A stretch of 64,000 bases of DNA from NCBI RefSeq assembly GCF_020539525.1, contig NZ_JACDXX010000013.1, forward strand, positions 1 to 64,000, given 5' to 3'. The DNA comes from Pseudogemmobacter faecipullorum (GTDB lineage Bacteria > Pseudomonadota > Alphaproteobacteria > Rhodobacterales > Rhodobacteraceae). This document shows positions 26,159-35,414 of this stretch, piece by piece. A model generated the notes under the pieces. That model was not told where the DNA came from. It was given only the letters and a program-made list of their open reading frames with translations, and ran no database searches. The translations under genes were made by a program, and so were the position numbers. Each line of letters begins with the position of its first letter. Within the stretch, counting starts at the first letter, position 1.

Positions 26159-26174
26159 TGTGCAGTTACGCACA
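26159..26174. promoter_or_regulatory. Candidate operator between lysR and the hydrolase gene
   Basis: Perfect inverted repeat TGTGC-N6-GCACA, centred 26 bp upstream of the LysR start, inside the divergent promoter region. LysR proteins bind such interrupted dyads; no binding evidence exists here. Confidence 0.4.
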
Positions 26175-26317
26175 GAGAAAGAGCGTTTTCGCGCAGAAGG
26201 CAAGGGCCTTCGCATATGCGAGAGCCGTCGCCAGATATGTCTTTTGCGCCGCAAGGCTTGACCCGGCACCGCAGGGCCGGAAGTCTGGCGGCATAATCCC
26301 CGTTCCAGGAGGTACAG

Positions 26318-27985
26318 GTGATCCGCCTTTTTCGACCCTCGCAGGATCTGCCGCTGATCGGCCGTCCCTCGGCCCTTGGTCTGACCCTCGGAGCCCTGGC
26401 CTTCGCCGCTTCGCTGACCCCCTCGCTGATCCCGCGCGCCGGGCTGATGCAGGGCGCACTGGCGGGACTTTGCTTCGCATTCGGCTATCTGTTTGGCTAT
26501 GCGCTGATCGTGCTCTGGGGCTGGATGCTGGCCGGGCGCCCGCCTGCCCCGGCGGCACGCCAGCGGCTTTATCTGCAGATTGCGCTGCTGATCTCGGTCG
26601 TGGTGATCGGCCTTGCGCTGACGCAGGTGACCGGATGGCAGAATGATATCCATCGCGGCATGAATATAGCGCCGGTGGAAAGTGCACGGCCTTTCACCAT
26701 CCTCGGCGTTGGCCTTGCGGTCTCGGCGCTGTTTTTGCTGATCGGGCGGCTGTTTCGCCGCCTCTGGCGCTGGATCGCGGCCCAGCTTGAGCCCTGGGTG
26801 CCAGGGCGTATGGCCCGGGTTGCGGGCATCGTTCTGGCGCTGATGTGCTTCTGGGCCATTGGCAATGATATGGTGGTCGGGCGCATCCTGGCGGCGCTGG
26901 ATCGCAGCTATGCGGCGCTGGATCAGATGATGCCAACCGAACAGGCCCCGCCGGCGGATCCGCTGAAAACCGGTTCGGCCGCTTCGCTGGCCTCATGGGA
27001 GGGGCTGGGGGCCACCGGGCGCGCCTGGGTGCTGGATCAGCCCGATGCGGCGGCCATCAGCGCCGTCACCGGGCGCGCGGCGCTTGAGCCTTTGCGGATT
27101 TATATCGGCCTCTCCAATGCCGGGACCGCCGATGACCGTGCCGCACTGGCGCTGCGCGAGGCGCTGCGGGTGGGAGCCTTTGAGCGCAGGCGTCTGGTTC
27201 TGGCCTTTCCCACTGGCACCGGCTGGATGGATCCGGCGGGGATGCAGCCGCTCGACTACCTGAGCGATGGCGATGTTGCGGCGGTGGCGGTGCAATATTC
27301 CTGGCTGCCAAGCTGGATGTCTTTGTTCCTGCAGCCCGAATACGGCGCCGAAACCGCCGATGCAGTTTTCCGCGAAATCTATGGCCACTGGCGCAAAATG
27401 CCCGAGGAAACCCGGCCAGAGCTGTATCTGTTCGGCCTGTCGCTGGGCGCGCGCAATGGCGAATTGCCGATCTCCTGGCCGGATCTGCTCTCGGATCCGC
27501 CGGCGGGCGCACTCTGGGTCGGCCCGCCCTTTGCCATGCGCGGCTGGCAGCAGCTGCGCCATGCCCGGCGCGAGGACAGCCCGGCCTGGGCACCGCGCTA
27601 CCGCGACGGCTCGGCGATAAGGGTGATGACCCAGGAGGTGCAGCAGGGCCGGGATTATGCCGAATGGGGGGTGATGCGGATGGTGTTTCTTGCCTATCCC
27701 TCTGATCCGATTGCCTGGTTCAATACCTCGATCTTCTGGCGTGCGCCGGACTGGCTCGAGGGGGAGCGGGGGCCCGATGTCAGTCAGAGCCTGCGCTGGT
27801 GGCCTGGCATCACCTTCCTGCAGCTGGGCTTTGATATGATGACCGCGACCAGCACCCCGCCGGGCTATGGCCATGTCTATGCGGCGCGGGATTATCTGAA
27901 GGCCTGGGATGCGGTGCTGGGCACGGCGGCCAGCCCGGAGCTGCTGGGCCGGATTGAGGCTGTGCTCGAAGCTCAGGGGCTGTAA
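26318..27985 (+). CDS. Membrane-bound alpha/beta-hydrolase family protein
   Basis: 555 residues. The N-terminal half has about four membrane segments (residues ~20-60, 75-100, 125-145, 165-185), matching the Abhydrolase_9 N-terminal domain. The C-terminal half is a soluble hydrolase domain with the nucleophile elbow GLSLGARNGE (GxSxG). Substrate unknown in this family. An alternative in-frame start further upstream is unlikely because a GGAGG site (26308-26312) precedes the start codon. Regulated possibly by the divergent LysR gene; followed by a terminator. Confidence 0.88.
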   Translation: MIRLFRPSQDLPLIGRPSALGLTLGALAFAASLTPSLIPRAGLMQGALAGLCFAFGYLFGYALIVLWGWMLAGRPPAPAARQRLYLQIALLISVVVIGLALTQVTGWQNDIHRGMNIAPVESARPFTILGVGLAVSALFLLIGRLFRRLWRWIAAQLEPWVPGRMARVAGIVLALMCFWAIGNDMVVGRILAALDRSYAALDQMMPTEQAPPADPLKTGSAASLASWEGLGATGRAWVLDQPDAAAISAVTGRAALEPLRIYIGLSNAGTADDRAALALREALRVGAFERRRLVLAFPTGTGWMDPAGMQPLDYLSDGDVAAVAVQYSWLPSWMSLFLQPEYGAETADAVFREIYGHWRKMPEETRPELYLFGLSLGARNGELPISWPDLLSDPPAGALWVGPPFAMRGWQQLRHARREDSPAWAPRYRDGSAIRVMTQEVQQGRDYAEWGVMRMVFLAYPSDPIAWFNTSIFWRAPDWLEGERGPDVSQSLRWWPGITFLQLGFDMMTATSTPPGYGHVYAARDYLKAWDAVLGTAASPELLGRIEAVLEAQGL

Positions 27986-28000
27986 CCGGCGCTGCGAGTG

Positions 28001-28030
28001 GCCCGGATCCGCAGAGTCCGGGGCTTTTTT
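28001..28030 (+). terminator. Intrinsic terminator after the hydrolase gene
   Basis: Stem gcccgga / tccggggc (one bulge) followed by T6, 16 bp after the stop at 27985. Confidence 0.75.
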
Positions 28031-28228
28031 CGTCTTTTTCTTGACTCCGGGGGCGAGGGCGCGTATCGCCGCGCAGAATTCCCCGGAGGCATGGAGCTTC
28101 CGGTCCCATGGACGTCGTCCGGGATCGCCATCCGTCAGCGCGTTTGCGCCCACGGGTGCGTTACCGCTATGTCCGCCCCGATCCGCCGCCCCATAGAGGG
28201 GCAGAGAGAACTGCCAGGGAGATGGCCC

Positions 28229-29761
28229 ATGTTTGAAAGCCTTTCAGAACGCCTTGGCGGAGTCTTTGACCGTCTGACGAAACAGGGTGCGCTGAGCGAG
28301 GCTGACGTTATCACCGCGCTGCGCGAAGTGCGTGTGGCCCTGCTCGAGGCCGATGTCTCGCTGCCGGTGGCGCGTGATTTCATCAAACGGGTGCAGGAAA
28401 AGGCGACCGGCTCGGCGGTGACCAAATCGATCACCCCCGGCCAGATGGTCGTCAAGATCGTTCATGACGAGCTGATCCGGGTGCTGCAGGGCGATGGCCC
28501 GGCGGATGCGCTGAAGATCGACAATTCGCCCGCAACCATCCTGATGGTCGGTCTGCAGGGCTCGGGTAAAACCACCACCACCGCCAAACTGGCCAAGCGG
28601 CTGAAAGAAAAGAACGGCAAGCGCGTGCTGCTGGCCTCGCTCGACACGCAGCGCCCGGCGGCGATGGAACAGCTGGCCATTCTGGGCACCCAGATCGGCG
28701 TCGACAGCCTGCCGATCGTCAAGGGCGAGAGCGCGGTTCAGATCGCGAAACGCGCTAAGACCCAGGCCTCGCTCGGCGGCTATGATGTGCTCTTCCTCGA
28801 TACGGCAGGCCGTCTGCATATCGACGAAGTGCTGATGGATGAGATCCAGGCGGTGCGCGATATCGCTGCCCCGCGCGAGACGCTGCTGGTCGTCGACGGT
28901 CTGACCGGCCAGGACGCGGTCAATGTCGCCACCGAATTCGAGGCCCAGGTGGGCATTTCGGGCGTGGTGCTGACCCGGATGGACGGCGATGGCCGTGGCG
29001 GCGCGGCGCTGTCGATGCGGGCCGTCACCGGCAAGCCAATCCGCTTTGTCGGTCTTGGCGAAAAGATGGATGCGATTGAGGTCTTTGACGCCGAGCGCGT
29101 CGCTGGCCGGATCCTTGGCATGGGCGATATCGTTGCCCTTGTGGAGAAGGCCCAGGAAACCTTCGAGGCCGAACAGGCCGAGCGTATGGCCCGGCGCTTC
29201 TCGAAAGGTCTGTTCAATATGAACGACCTGAAGATGCAGCTCGATCAGATGCTGAAAATGGGCGGGATGCAGGGCCTTATGGGCATGCTGCCGGGCATGG
29301 CCAAACATCAGGCTGCCGCTGCCGAGGCGGGTCTTGATGATAAGATGCTCAGACGTCAGATCGCGCTGATCAACTCGATGACCAAAAAAGAACGCGCCAA
29401 TCCCGATCTGCTGCAGGCCAGCCGCAAGAAACGTATCGCCCAGGGCGCAGGCCTTGAGGTTCAGGAGCTGAACCGTCTGCTGAAACAGCACAAGCAGATG
29501 GCCGATATGATGAAAAAAATGGGCAAGGGTGGCATGATGAAGAACATGATCCGCCAGTTCATGGGCAAAGGCGGCATGGCAGCCGGCATGCCTGATCCGT
29601 CGAAAATGTCGCCCGAGCAGCTGGCCGAACTGGCCAAGGGCGTGCAGCAGGGCGCGGGCGGCATGGGCGGTCTTCCGGGGCTGGGCGGCGCTTCGCTGCC
29701 GGGGATGCCGCGCGGCATGACCCTTCCGGCTGGCCTTTCCGGCATGATGAGGAAGAAATGA
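28229..29761 (+). CDS. ffh: Signal recognition particle protein Ffh
   Basis: 510 residues from ATG 28229 (MFESLSERLGGVFDRLTKQG, the standard N-terminus); the open frame extends 231 bp upstream without coding character. N domain, then the G domain with P-loop GLQGSGKTTTTAKL, DTAGR and TRMDGDGRGGAA, then a Met-rich M domain (GGMQGLMGMLPGMAK) that binds signal sequences and 4.5S RNA. It delivers membrane proteins to FtsY. The stop overlaps the chorismate mutase start by 4 bp. Confidence 0.98.
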   Translation: MFESLSERLGGVFDRLTKQGALSEADVITALREVRVALLEADVSLPVARDFIKRVQEKATGSAVTKSITPGQMVVKIVHDELIRVLQGDGPADALKIDNSPATILMVGLQGSGKTTTTAKLAKRLKEKNGKRVLLASLDTQRPAAMEQLAILGTQIGVDSLPIVKGESAVQIAKRAKTQASLGGYDVLFLDTAGRLHIDEVLMDEIQAVRDIAAPRETLLVVDGLTGQDAVNVATEFEAQVGISGVVLTRMDGDGRGGAALSMRAVTGKPIRFVGLGEKMDAIEVFDAERVAGRILGMGDIVALVEKAQETFEAEQAERMARRFSKGLFNMNDLKMQLDQMLKMGGMQGLMGMLPGMAKHQAAAAEAGLDDKMLRRQIALINSMTKKERANPDLLQASRKKRIAQGAGLEVQELNRLLKQHKQMADMMKKMGKGGMMKNMIRQFMGKGGMAAGMPDPSKMSPEQLAELAKGVQQGAGGMGGLPGLGGASLPGMPRGMTLPAGLSGMMRKK

Positions 29762-30054
29762 GCGATCCGGTTACCCGCGCCGCTGAATTGCTGAAAGAGC
29801 ATCGCGAGTCGATCGACCGTCTGGATGCGATCCTCGTCTTTACTCTGGCCGAGCGCTTTAAACATACCCAGGGCGTTGGGCGGCTGAAGGCCGAACACGA
29901 CCTGCCGCCATCCGACCCCGCCCGTGAGGCGCGTCAGATCGAACGTCTGGAAAAGCTGGCCGAAGAGGCAAAGCTGGATCCGGCGTTTGCGAAGAAATTC
30001 CTGAACTTCATCATCTCAGAAGTCATCAGGCATCACGAGAAACTGCAAAAATAA
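29758..30054 (+). CDS. Chorismate mutase (AroQ type)
   Basis: 98 residues, all-helical AroQ fold: ELLKEHRESIDRLDAILVF, then RFKHTQGVGRLKAEHDLPPS and IISEVIRHHEKL. It converts chorismate to prephenate for Phe/Tyr synthesis. Catalytic Arg and Lys positions (RESIDR, VGRLKA) are present. Co-translated with ffh (ATGA overlap), a constant neighbour in this family. No fused dehydratase domain. Confidence 0.9.
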   Translation: MSDPVTRAAELLKEHRESIDRLDAILVFTLAERFKHTQGVGRLKAEHDLPPSDPAREARQIERLEKLAEEAKLDPAFAKKFLNFIISEVIRHHEKLQK

Positions 30055-30100
30055 GCGGGCCGCGTCGCTCGCATTTAACGACATCTGAAGGAGATACCCT

Positions 30101-30463
30101 ATGTCCATGAAAATCCGTCTCGCCCGTGGTGGTTCGAAAAAGCGCCCGCATTACTCGATCGTTGCTTCCGATTCGCGCATGCCGCGCGACGGCCGCTTCA
30201 TCGAGAAGCTGGGCACCTATAACCCGCTGCTGGCCAAAGACGCTGAAAACCGCGTGATCCTGAATGCTGAGCGCGTTCAGTACTGGCTGGGTCACGGCGC
30301 ACAGCCGACCGACCGCGTTGCACGCTTCCTCGAAGCTGCTGGCCTGAAAGCCAAGGTCGAGCGCAACAACCCGAAATCGGCTGTTCCGGGCAAAGCAATG
30401 GCTGCCCGCGCTGCCAAGAAAGCCGCCCGCGAAGCTGCTCCGGCTGAAGCGGCTGAAGAGTAA
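30101..30463 (+). CDS. rpsP: 30S ribosomal protein S16
   Basis: 120 residues starting [20 protein letters not shown], with the typical S16 core and an Ala/Lys-rich C-terminal tail common in alphaproteobacteria. A strong site (gaaggaga) precedes the ATG. It starts the ribosome-maturation cluster rpsP-rimM-trmD-rplS. The 196-bp gap that follows holds a GC hairpin (ggtggtccc/gggggccacc, about 30486-30507) without a T run, possibly an mRNA processing or partial stop signal. Confidence 0.98.
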   Translation: MSMKIRLARGGSKKRPHYSIVASDSRMPRDGRFIEKLGTYNPLLAKDAENRVILNAERVQYWLGHGAQPTDRVARFLEAAGLKAKVERNNPKSAVPGKAMAARAAKKAAREAAPAEAAEE

Positions 30464-30659
30464 TTTTTACTCTTCTGAAACTGCTGGTGGTCCCTCTGGG
30501 GGCCACCGCTCTTCCCGGCCTGGGCCTTTTCAGGCGGGTGATAACCCTCGGGCTTTGCGCCGGATCCTTCTGGGCCGGAATGCAGGTGGAGCGCGCGCGT
30601 TCGCCCGAAGCCGGATCTGCCCTGTGTTAGGGCCCCGATTGCCGCCAGGAGGCCGCAGA

Positions 30660-31172
30660 ATGAGCACGAATGATGAGCGAATCTGTGTTGGCTCGGTTGC
30701 GGGCGCCTTTGGCGTGCGCGGCGAGGTGCGGCTGAAAAGTTTCTGCGCGGAACCGACAGATATTGCAGCCTATGGCCCGCTTTATACCAAAGATGGCAGC
30801 CGCAGCTTTAAGGTGACGCTGACCCGTCCGGTTGCTGCCGGCCTCGGCGCGCGCCTGTCAGGCGTGAGCAGCAGAGAAGAGGCCGAGGCGCTGCGCGGGG
30901 TCGAACTTTTTGCTGACCGTGACCGTCTGCCGGCGCTGCCCGATGATGAGTTTTACCATAATGACCTGATCGGTCTTGAAGTGCGCGATCCCGGTGGCGT
31001 GACAATCGGCAAGGTGCTGGCGGTGTTCAACCATGGCGCGGGTGATCTGCTTGAGATCCGCCTTGAGGGTAAAGCGCAGCCGCTGCTGCTCGCCTTCACC
31101 CTGGCCAATGTCCCTACCGTTGATATTGCGCGTGGCCTGCTGATCGCGGATCTGCCCGAAGAAAGCGCCTGA
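30660..31172 (+). CDS. rimM: Ribosome maturation factor RimM
   Basis: 170 residues from ATG 30660, with CAGGAGG 7 bp upstream; an earlier in-frame start at 30555 has no such site. N-terminal RimM beta-barrel (CVGSVAGAFGVRGEVRLKSF) and a PRC-barrel C-terminal domain (DEFYHNDLIGLEVRDPGG). It assists 30S head assembly by binding S19. Standard position between rpsP and trmD. Confidence 0.96.
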   Translation: MSTNDERICVGSVAGAFGVRGEVRLKSFCAEPTDIAAYGPLYTKDGSRSFKVTLTRPVAAGLGARLSGVSSREEAEALRGVELFADRDRLPALPDDEFYHNDLIGLEVRDPGGVTIGKVLAVFNHGAGDLLEIRLEGKAQPLLLAFTLANVPTVDIARGLLIADLPEESA

Positions 31173-31306
31173 AGCCCTGGGTTGTTTCATCCCGGATGGG
31201 TTCACGCGCTGAGATATCCCGGCGCTGACGTTTTCCTGCCTTGTTTCTGACATCTCTGCCCTACTCATTAAGACCGGGGAGCAGATGTCAGAGGGGGAAG
31301 CGCGAT

Positions 31307-31693
31307 ATGTTACAGCTCAGGATCATTCGCCTTTCGGCGGCATTGCTTTATGCCGGGGCGCTGCTTGCCGGTATCGGTGGCTTTGGCCTCACCTTGCTGC
31401 CCCTGCTTCTTGTCACATTCATGCTCTGGCAGATCCTGCGCCATCCCGGCGCCTGGCCTGAGCTGCCAGCAGACTGGCTGAGCCGCGAGGCTCTGGTGCC
31501 GGGGCTGATGCTGCTGTGCAGCCAGCTGCTGCTGTTGGTGCTGCTCTGCACCATCGGGCGTGGGATCGGCGCGGTTCTGGGGGCGGCTGCCGGCTTCAGC
31601 CCCTTTGGCGCGCTGCTGATCAGCCTGCTGGCCCTGCCGGTGCTGCGCTATGCGCCGCAGCTGACCCGCTGGCCGCGCCTCAGCCGGGGCTGA
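31307..31693 (+). CDS. Small hydrophobic membrane protein, unknown function
   Basis: 128 residues from ATG 31307 (GAGGGGGAAG upstream). Three or four membrane segments are visible: about residues 8-42 (two), 63-85, and 90-112. The family is not recognised. It lies between rimM and trmD in the same direction, with 134 bp before and 60 bp after, a slot where Rhodobacteraceae often have an accessory membrane gene. No catalytic motif. Confidence 0.7.
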   Translation: MLQLRIIRLSAALLYAGALLAGIGGFGLTLLPLLLVTFMLWQILRHPGAWPELPADWLSREALVPGLMLLCSQLLLLVLLCTIGRGIGAVLGAAAGFSPFGALLISLLALPVLRYAPQLTRWPRLSRG

Positions 31694-31753
31694 GACATGA
31701 CGGAGGCGGGGAGGGGGCTTTCGCGGCGGGGCGAAGGGCGCTAAAGCGCGGAT

Positions 31754-32581
31754 ATGAGCGATGAACCCGAAACCTCCCGCAGCCATGGCCGCCTGTCGAT
31801 CCGTGCGAGCCTCAAGCCCCGCGATCTGATGGAAGAGCCGCGCCATGTGCGTGGCGCCTTTGAGGCGAAGGTCATCACGCTTTTTCCCGAGGCTTTCCCC
31901 GGCATTCTCGGATTGTCGCTGACCGGCAAGGGGCTGGATTTTGGCCTCTGGCGGCTTGAAACCTTCGATCTGCGCAATTTTGGCGAAGGCAGGCACCGCA
32001 ATGTCGATGACACGCCTTCCGGTGGCGGGGCGGGCATGGTGCTGCGCGCCGATGTGGTGGACCGGGCGCTGCGCGCCACCGGCGCCACGCCGGAGGAGGA
32101 CCGCTCGGTCCGGCCGCTGATCTATCTGTCGCCGCGCGGCAGGCCGCTTGATCAGGCCATGGCGCGCCGCTTTGCCGGGGGCGAGGGCGTGACCCTGCTC
32201 TGCGGCCGGTTTGAGGGGGTTGACCAGCGGGTGCTCGATCACTGGCAGATCGAGGAGGTCAGCCTTGGTGATTTCGTGATGACCGGCGGCGAGCTGGCGG
32301 CCCAGGCTTTGCTGGATGCGACGGTGCGCCTGCTGCCCGGCGTGCTGGGCAATGCCGAATCCGCGGTGGAGGAAAGCTTCTCCGACGGCATGCTGGAACA
32401 TCCGCAATATACCCGTCCGGCGCTCTGGGAGGGACGTGAGATCCCGCCGGTGCTGGCATCGGGCAATCATGCGGCGATTGCGAAATGGCGGCGTCAGCAG
32501 TCGGAAGAGATCACCGCCGCCCGCCGGCCGGATCTGATCGCGGCAAAGCAGCGGAAGGAAGCAGGGGACGCCGCCCCCTGA
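31754..32581 (+). CDS. trmD: tRNA (guanine-37-N1)-methyltransferase TrmD
   Basis: 275 residues. It methylates G37 of tRNAs reading CNN codons and so prevents frameshifts. SPOUT knot motifs: LCGRFEGVDQRVLDHW and SLGDFVMTGGELAA. The core begins near residue 37 (FEAKVITLFPEAFPG), so there is a ~36-residue N-terminal extension; a later start is possible but no better site is visible. Clustered with rimM and rplS as usual. Confidence 0.96.
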   Translation: MSDEPETSRSHGRLSIRASLKPRDLMEEPRHVRGAFEAKVITLFPEAFPGILGLSLTGKGLDFGLWRLETFDLRNFGEGRHRNVDDTPSGGGAGMVLRADVVDRALRATGATPEEDRSVRPLIYLSPRGRPLDQAMARRFAGGEGVTLLCGRFEGVDQRVLDHWQIEEVSLGDFVMTGGELAAQALLDATVRLLPGVLGNAESAVEESFSDGMLEHPQYTRPALWEGREIPPVLASGNHAAIAKWRRQQSEEITAARRPDLIAAKQRKEAGDAAP

Positions 32582-32908
32582 CCTCCGGGATATTCAGTGA
32601 CAGGTGAAAGCGGCGCTGCTGACCTGTCCGAAAAACCGGGCAGGGCGGGGGGCTTCACCGGCCATGCTTGACCCGCTGCGCGCAAGCAGCTACAGGCAGC
32701 GGGTCCGGTGCGTAAGTTCTCGGGCCCGATTCCTCTGGCAGATCAAAGCGTCTTCTTCGGCGTGGGCAGACAGAGACCGGCTAAAGTCATACTGAGCCGA
32801 TCCTCCGGCGGGCCGCCTGTGTAAACAGGGCAGGGACCCGGGCGAAGACCAGGAGCTCTCGGCGAAGATCACCTCTGTGGCAATACCACAGGCAAATGGA
32901 GAACAGCG
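32582..32908 (+). promoter_or_regulatory. Leader region of rplS with candidate promoter and hairpins
   Basis: 327 bp without a gene. A candidate promoter is TTGACC (32668-32673), 17-bp spacer, TACAGG (32691-32696). A hairpin ctgtgg-caata-ccacag (32875-32891) sits 17 bp before the rplS ATG, close to its ribosome site, and could regulate translation. No known ribosomal-leader family was recognised. Confidence 0.35.
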
Positions 32909-33277
32909 ATGAACCTGATCGCACAGATCGAGGCGGAACAAATTGCCGCACTCGATAAAAAGATCCCCGATTTCAAAGCCGGCGACACCGTTCGCGTAGG
33001 CTATAAAGTGACCGAAGGCACCCGCTCGCGCGTGCAGTCCTACGAAGGCGTCGTGATCGGCCGTCGTGGCGGCGCGACCCTCGCGGCTTCGTTCACCGTC
33101 CGTAAGATTTCCTTCGGTGAGGGCGTCGAGCGCGTCTTCCCGCTTTACTCGACCAATATCGATTCGATCGAAGTGGTTCGTCGTGGTAAAGTCCGTCGCG
33201 CCAAGCTCTACTATCTGCGCGCGCGTCGCGGCAAATCCGCCCGTATCGCCGAAGACAGCAACTACAAAGCTAAGTAA
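32909..33277 (+). CDS. rplS: 50S ribosomal protein L19
   Basis: 122 residues with the canonical L19 pattern: [52 protein letters not shown], and a [15 protein letters not shown] end. It sits at the 30S-50S interface. Start [11 protein letters not shown] is preceded by tggaga. Followed after 14 bp by rpmE. Confidence 0.98.
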   Translation: MNLIAQIEAEQIAALDKKIPDFKAGDTVRVGYKVTEGTRSRVQSYEGVVIGRRGGATLAASFTVRKISFGEGVERVFPLYSTNIDSIEVVRRGKVRRAKLYYLRARRGKSARIAEDSNYKAK

Positions 33278-33291
33278 GAGGAGCCGTAGAG

Positions 33292-33513
33292 ATGCAAGAG
33301 GGCATTCACCCCGACTATCACTTCATCACCGTGAAGATGACCGACGGCTCGACCTACCAGACCCGCACCACCTGGGGCAAAGAAGGCGACACCATGTCGC
33401 TGGATATCGACCCGCTGGCGCACCCGGCCTGGACCGGCCAGACCGCCAAACTGATGGACACCGGCGGCCGCGTGTCGAAGTTCAAAAACAAATACGCTGG
33501 CCTCGGCTTCTGA
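33292..33513 (+). CDS. rpmE: 50S ribosomal protein L31
   Basis: 73 residues starting [20 protein letters not shown]. It lacks the CxxC zinc ligands, so it is of the zinc-independent kind. A gaggag site precedes the ATG. Probably co-transcribed with rplS and ended by the terminator that follows. Confidence 0.96.
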   Translation: MQEGIHPDYHFITVKMTDGSTYQTRTTWGKEGDTMSLDIDPLAHPAWTGQTAKLMDTGGRVSKFKNKYAGLGF

Positions 33514-33536
33514 GCCCCGGTCAGATCCTTCTGAGA

Positions 33537-33565
33537 GAGGCCCCGGTTTTCCGGGGCCTTTTCTT
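33537..33565 (+). terminator. Intrinsic terminator after rpmE
   Basis: Perfect stem aggccccgg-tttt-ccggggcct with a following ttttctttt, 24 bp after the rpmE stop. Confidence 0.92.
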
Positions 33566-33723
33566 TTGCGCGCTCAGCCCGCCACCCGGCCCCGGTCCGG
33601 GTCATTCCGGCGCCAGAGCGATGTATGGAAGACCCGGTCGGCGGCTGATTTGCGAAAAGGGCTTCCCCTCACGGCGCGTCCTTGCCTATAGACCAAGGCT
33701 GAACCAGCGGAGATGCGGTCAGC

Positions 33724-34527
33724 ATGGCGCATATAATTGTTGTCGGAAACGAGAAGGGCGGCTCGGGGAAGTCGACCACCTCAATGCATGTTGCCACCGC
33801 CCTGGTGCGGATGGGGCATCGCGTCGGGGCACTTGATCTCGATCTTCGTCAGCGCAGTTTTGGTCGCTATGTCGAGAACCGGCGCGCCTATCTGGCTCGC
33901 GCGGGCCTGGATCTGCCCTCGCCGGACTATCGCGAACTGCCCGAGGCCGTGGCCGGGGGGCAGGGCGAGAATCCTTTCGATCAGCGCCTGACCGCCGCTG
34001 TGGCCGCGCTCGACAGCGAGATGGATTATATCATCATCGACTGCCCCGGCAGCCATACCAGGCTGAGCCAGGTGGCGCATTCGCTGGCCGATACGCTGAT
34101 CACGCCGCTGAACGATTCTTTCGTTGATTTCGACCTGCTGGCGCGGATCGATTCCGAGACCGGCAAAGTTGTCGGCCCCTCGATCTATGCCGAGATGGTC
34201 TGGGGCGCGCGCCAGCTGCGGGCTCAGGCCGGGCTGAAGCCGATCGACTGGATCGTGCTGCGCAACCGCCTTGGCGCCCAGGCGATGCATAACAAGAAAA
34301 AGGTTGGTGCGGCGCTTGAGGATCTGTCGCGCCGCATCGGTTTCCGGGTCGTGCCCGGTTTTTCCGAGCGGGTCATCTTCCGCGAGCTGTTCCCGCGCGG
34401 CCTGACGCTGCTGGATCTGAAAGATACCGGGGTGGATCAGCTGAACCTGTCGAATATTGCCGCCCGTCAGGAGCTGCGTGATCTGATGACCGCGCTCAGG
34501 CTTCCGGGTGTCCAGATCGCGTTCTGA
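33724..34527 (+). CDS. mipZ: Division-plane positioning ATPase MipZ
   Basis: 267 residues of the ParA/MinD superfamily: deviant Walker A NEKGGSGKSTTSMH at residues ~8-21, Walker B MDYIIIDCPGSHTRL, and the MipZ-type region ALDLDLRQRSFGRYVENR. In alphaproteobacteria MipZ binds ParB at the pole and blocks FtsZ there, putting division at midcell. Its ParB partner would be elsewhere in the chromosome. Its 3' end overlaps a possible small minus-strand gene by 32 bp. Confidence 0.96.
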   Translation: MAHIIVVGNEKGGSGKSTTSMHVATALVRMGHRVGALDLDLRQRSFGRYVENRRAYLARAGLDLPSPDYRELPEAVAGGQGENPFDQRLTAAVAALDSEMDYIIIDCPGSHTRLSQVAHSLADTLITPLNDSFVDFDLLARIDSETGKVVGPSIYAEMVWGARQLRAQAGLKPIDWIVLRNRLGAQAMHNKKKVGAALEDLSRRIGFRVVPGFSERVIFRELFPRGLTLLDLKDTGVDQLNLSNIAARQELRDLMTALRLPGVQIAF

Positions 34528-34663
34528 ACAGCACGGCCCGCGCCACGGAAACGTGGCGCACCCGGTTCATTTGCTGCAGTCTTGCCTCAAATGCGGCGTC
34601 GGTTACGGGCTTTTCCTGGCGCTTCGACCGCAGTCTGCGCAGGAAATCGACGGCCTTCTTCAT
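34496..34663 (-). CDS. Possible small basic protein convergent with mipZ
   Basis: 55 codons on the minus strand from ATG 34663, with AAGGA 8 bp upstream. The protein begins MKKAVDFLRRLRSKRQEK and is Arg-rich throughout. Codon choice (GTC GAT TTC CTG CGC) looks native, and the ribosome site is good. It overlaps the last 32 bp of mipZ tail to tail. No known family; could be a small conserved gene or chance. Confidence 0.42.
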   Translation of the reverse strand: MKKAVDFLRRLRSKRQEKPVTDAAFEARLQQMNRVRHVSVARAVLFRTRSGHPEA

Positions 34664-34787
34664 TCTGCCTGTCCTTCATACTGCTCCTGAGGTGAAGTTG
34701 CAGGGCAAGCGCGGCAGGTTTAAGGCGCGGCCTGGCTCAAAGCGGGGCCATTCCGGGGAGGAGCCGCGACAGAGCGCTTTCTCTCGC

Positions 34788-35162
34788 TTAAATCCCGCGG
34801 TCTGGGGTGGCATCCCCCGGCAGCGGATCGGCCAGCTCGCTTTCGAGAAAGCGCTCAAAAGCCTCGAGATCCACCGGTTCGAACTGGCCGAAAGCCTGCA
34901 TCCAGACCGAGGCACCGCGCAAAGCGTCAGGCTCGAGCTTGCACCAGATCACCCTGCCGCGGCGCTCACGCGAGATCAGCCCGGCCTCGGCCAGAACGCC
35001 GAGATGCTTTGAGATCGCTGCGAGGCTCATCGCGAAGGGTTCGGCCACATCGGTCACCGCCATATCATCCTCGAGCAGCATGGCGAGAATGGCCCGGCGC
35101 GTCGGATCGGCGAGCGCGGCGAAAATCGCATCAAGGGCGGGCTGAGCGGCGGGGGATATCAT
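34788..35162 (-). CDS. ArsR-family transcriptional regulator
   Basis: 124 residues from ATG 35162. Winged helix: LDAIFAALADPTRRAILAML, then VTDVAEPFAMSLAAISKHLG and LAEAGLISRERRGRVIWCKL. No Cys pair of the metal-sensing arsenic type is seen, so it is probably one of the non-metal ArsR regulators, often beside an SRPBCC/AHSA1 gene; no such gene is here. Transcribed away from the atp operon across ~250 bp. Confidence 0.92.
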   Translation of the reverse strand: MISPAAQPALDAIFAALADPTRRAILAMLLEDDMAVTDVAEPFAMSLAAISKHLGVLAEAGLISRERRGRVIWCKLEPDALRGASVWMQAFGQFEPVDLEAFERFLESELADPLPGDATPDRGI

Positions 35163-35414
35163 GGCGCAACTATCGGCCCTGGCGGAGAAAGCGTCAATTG
35201 CCGGCGGGGCAGGGGGATACTCAACCTTTTCGTTGAATATGGCCTGCGGCACAGTGGCAGCCTGCCTGCGACATTGCGATTGGGCTAAAAACATCTGCTC
35301 CTCTGCCATATGCATGTGTTTTCAATGGGATAGCGCAATAATCTGCCCTTCACGCAAGGTTGACTCCTCGGGGGTGTCCCACTAGAAGGCGAGGGAACGT
35401 AAAGGGGGTGCGAA

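Noticed and set aside
30486-30507. Hairpin after rpsP as a full terminator
   Set aside because: Strong stem but no T run; rimM and trmD downstream need read-through, so at most it weakens transcription.
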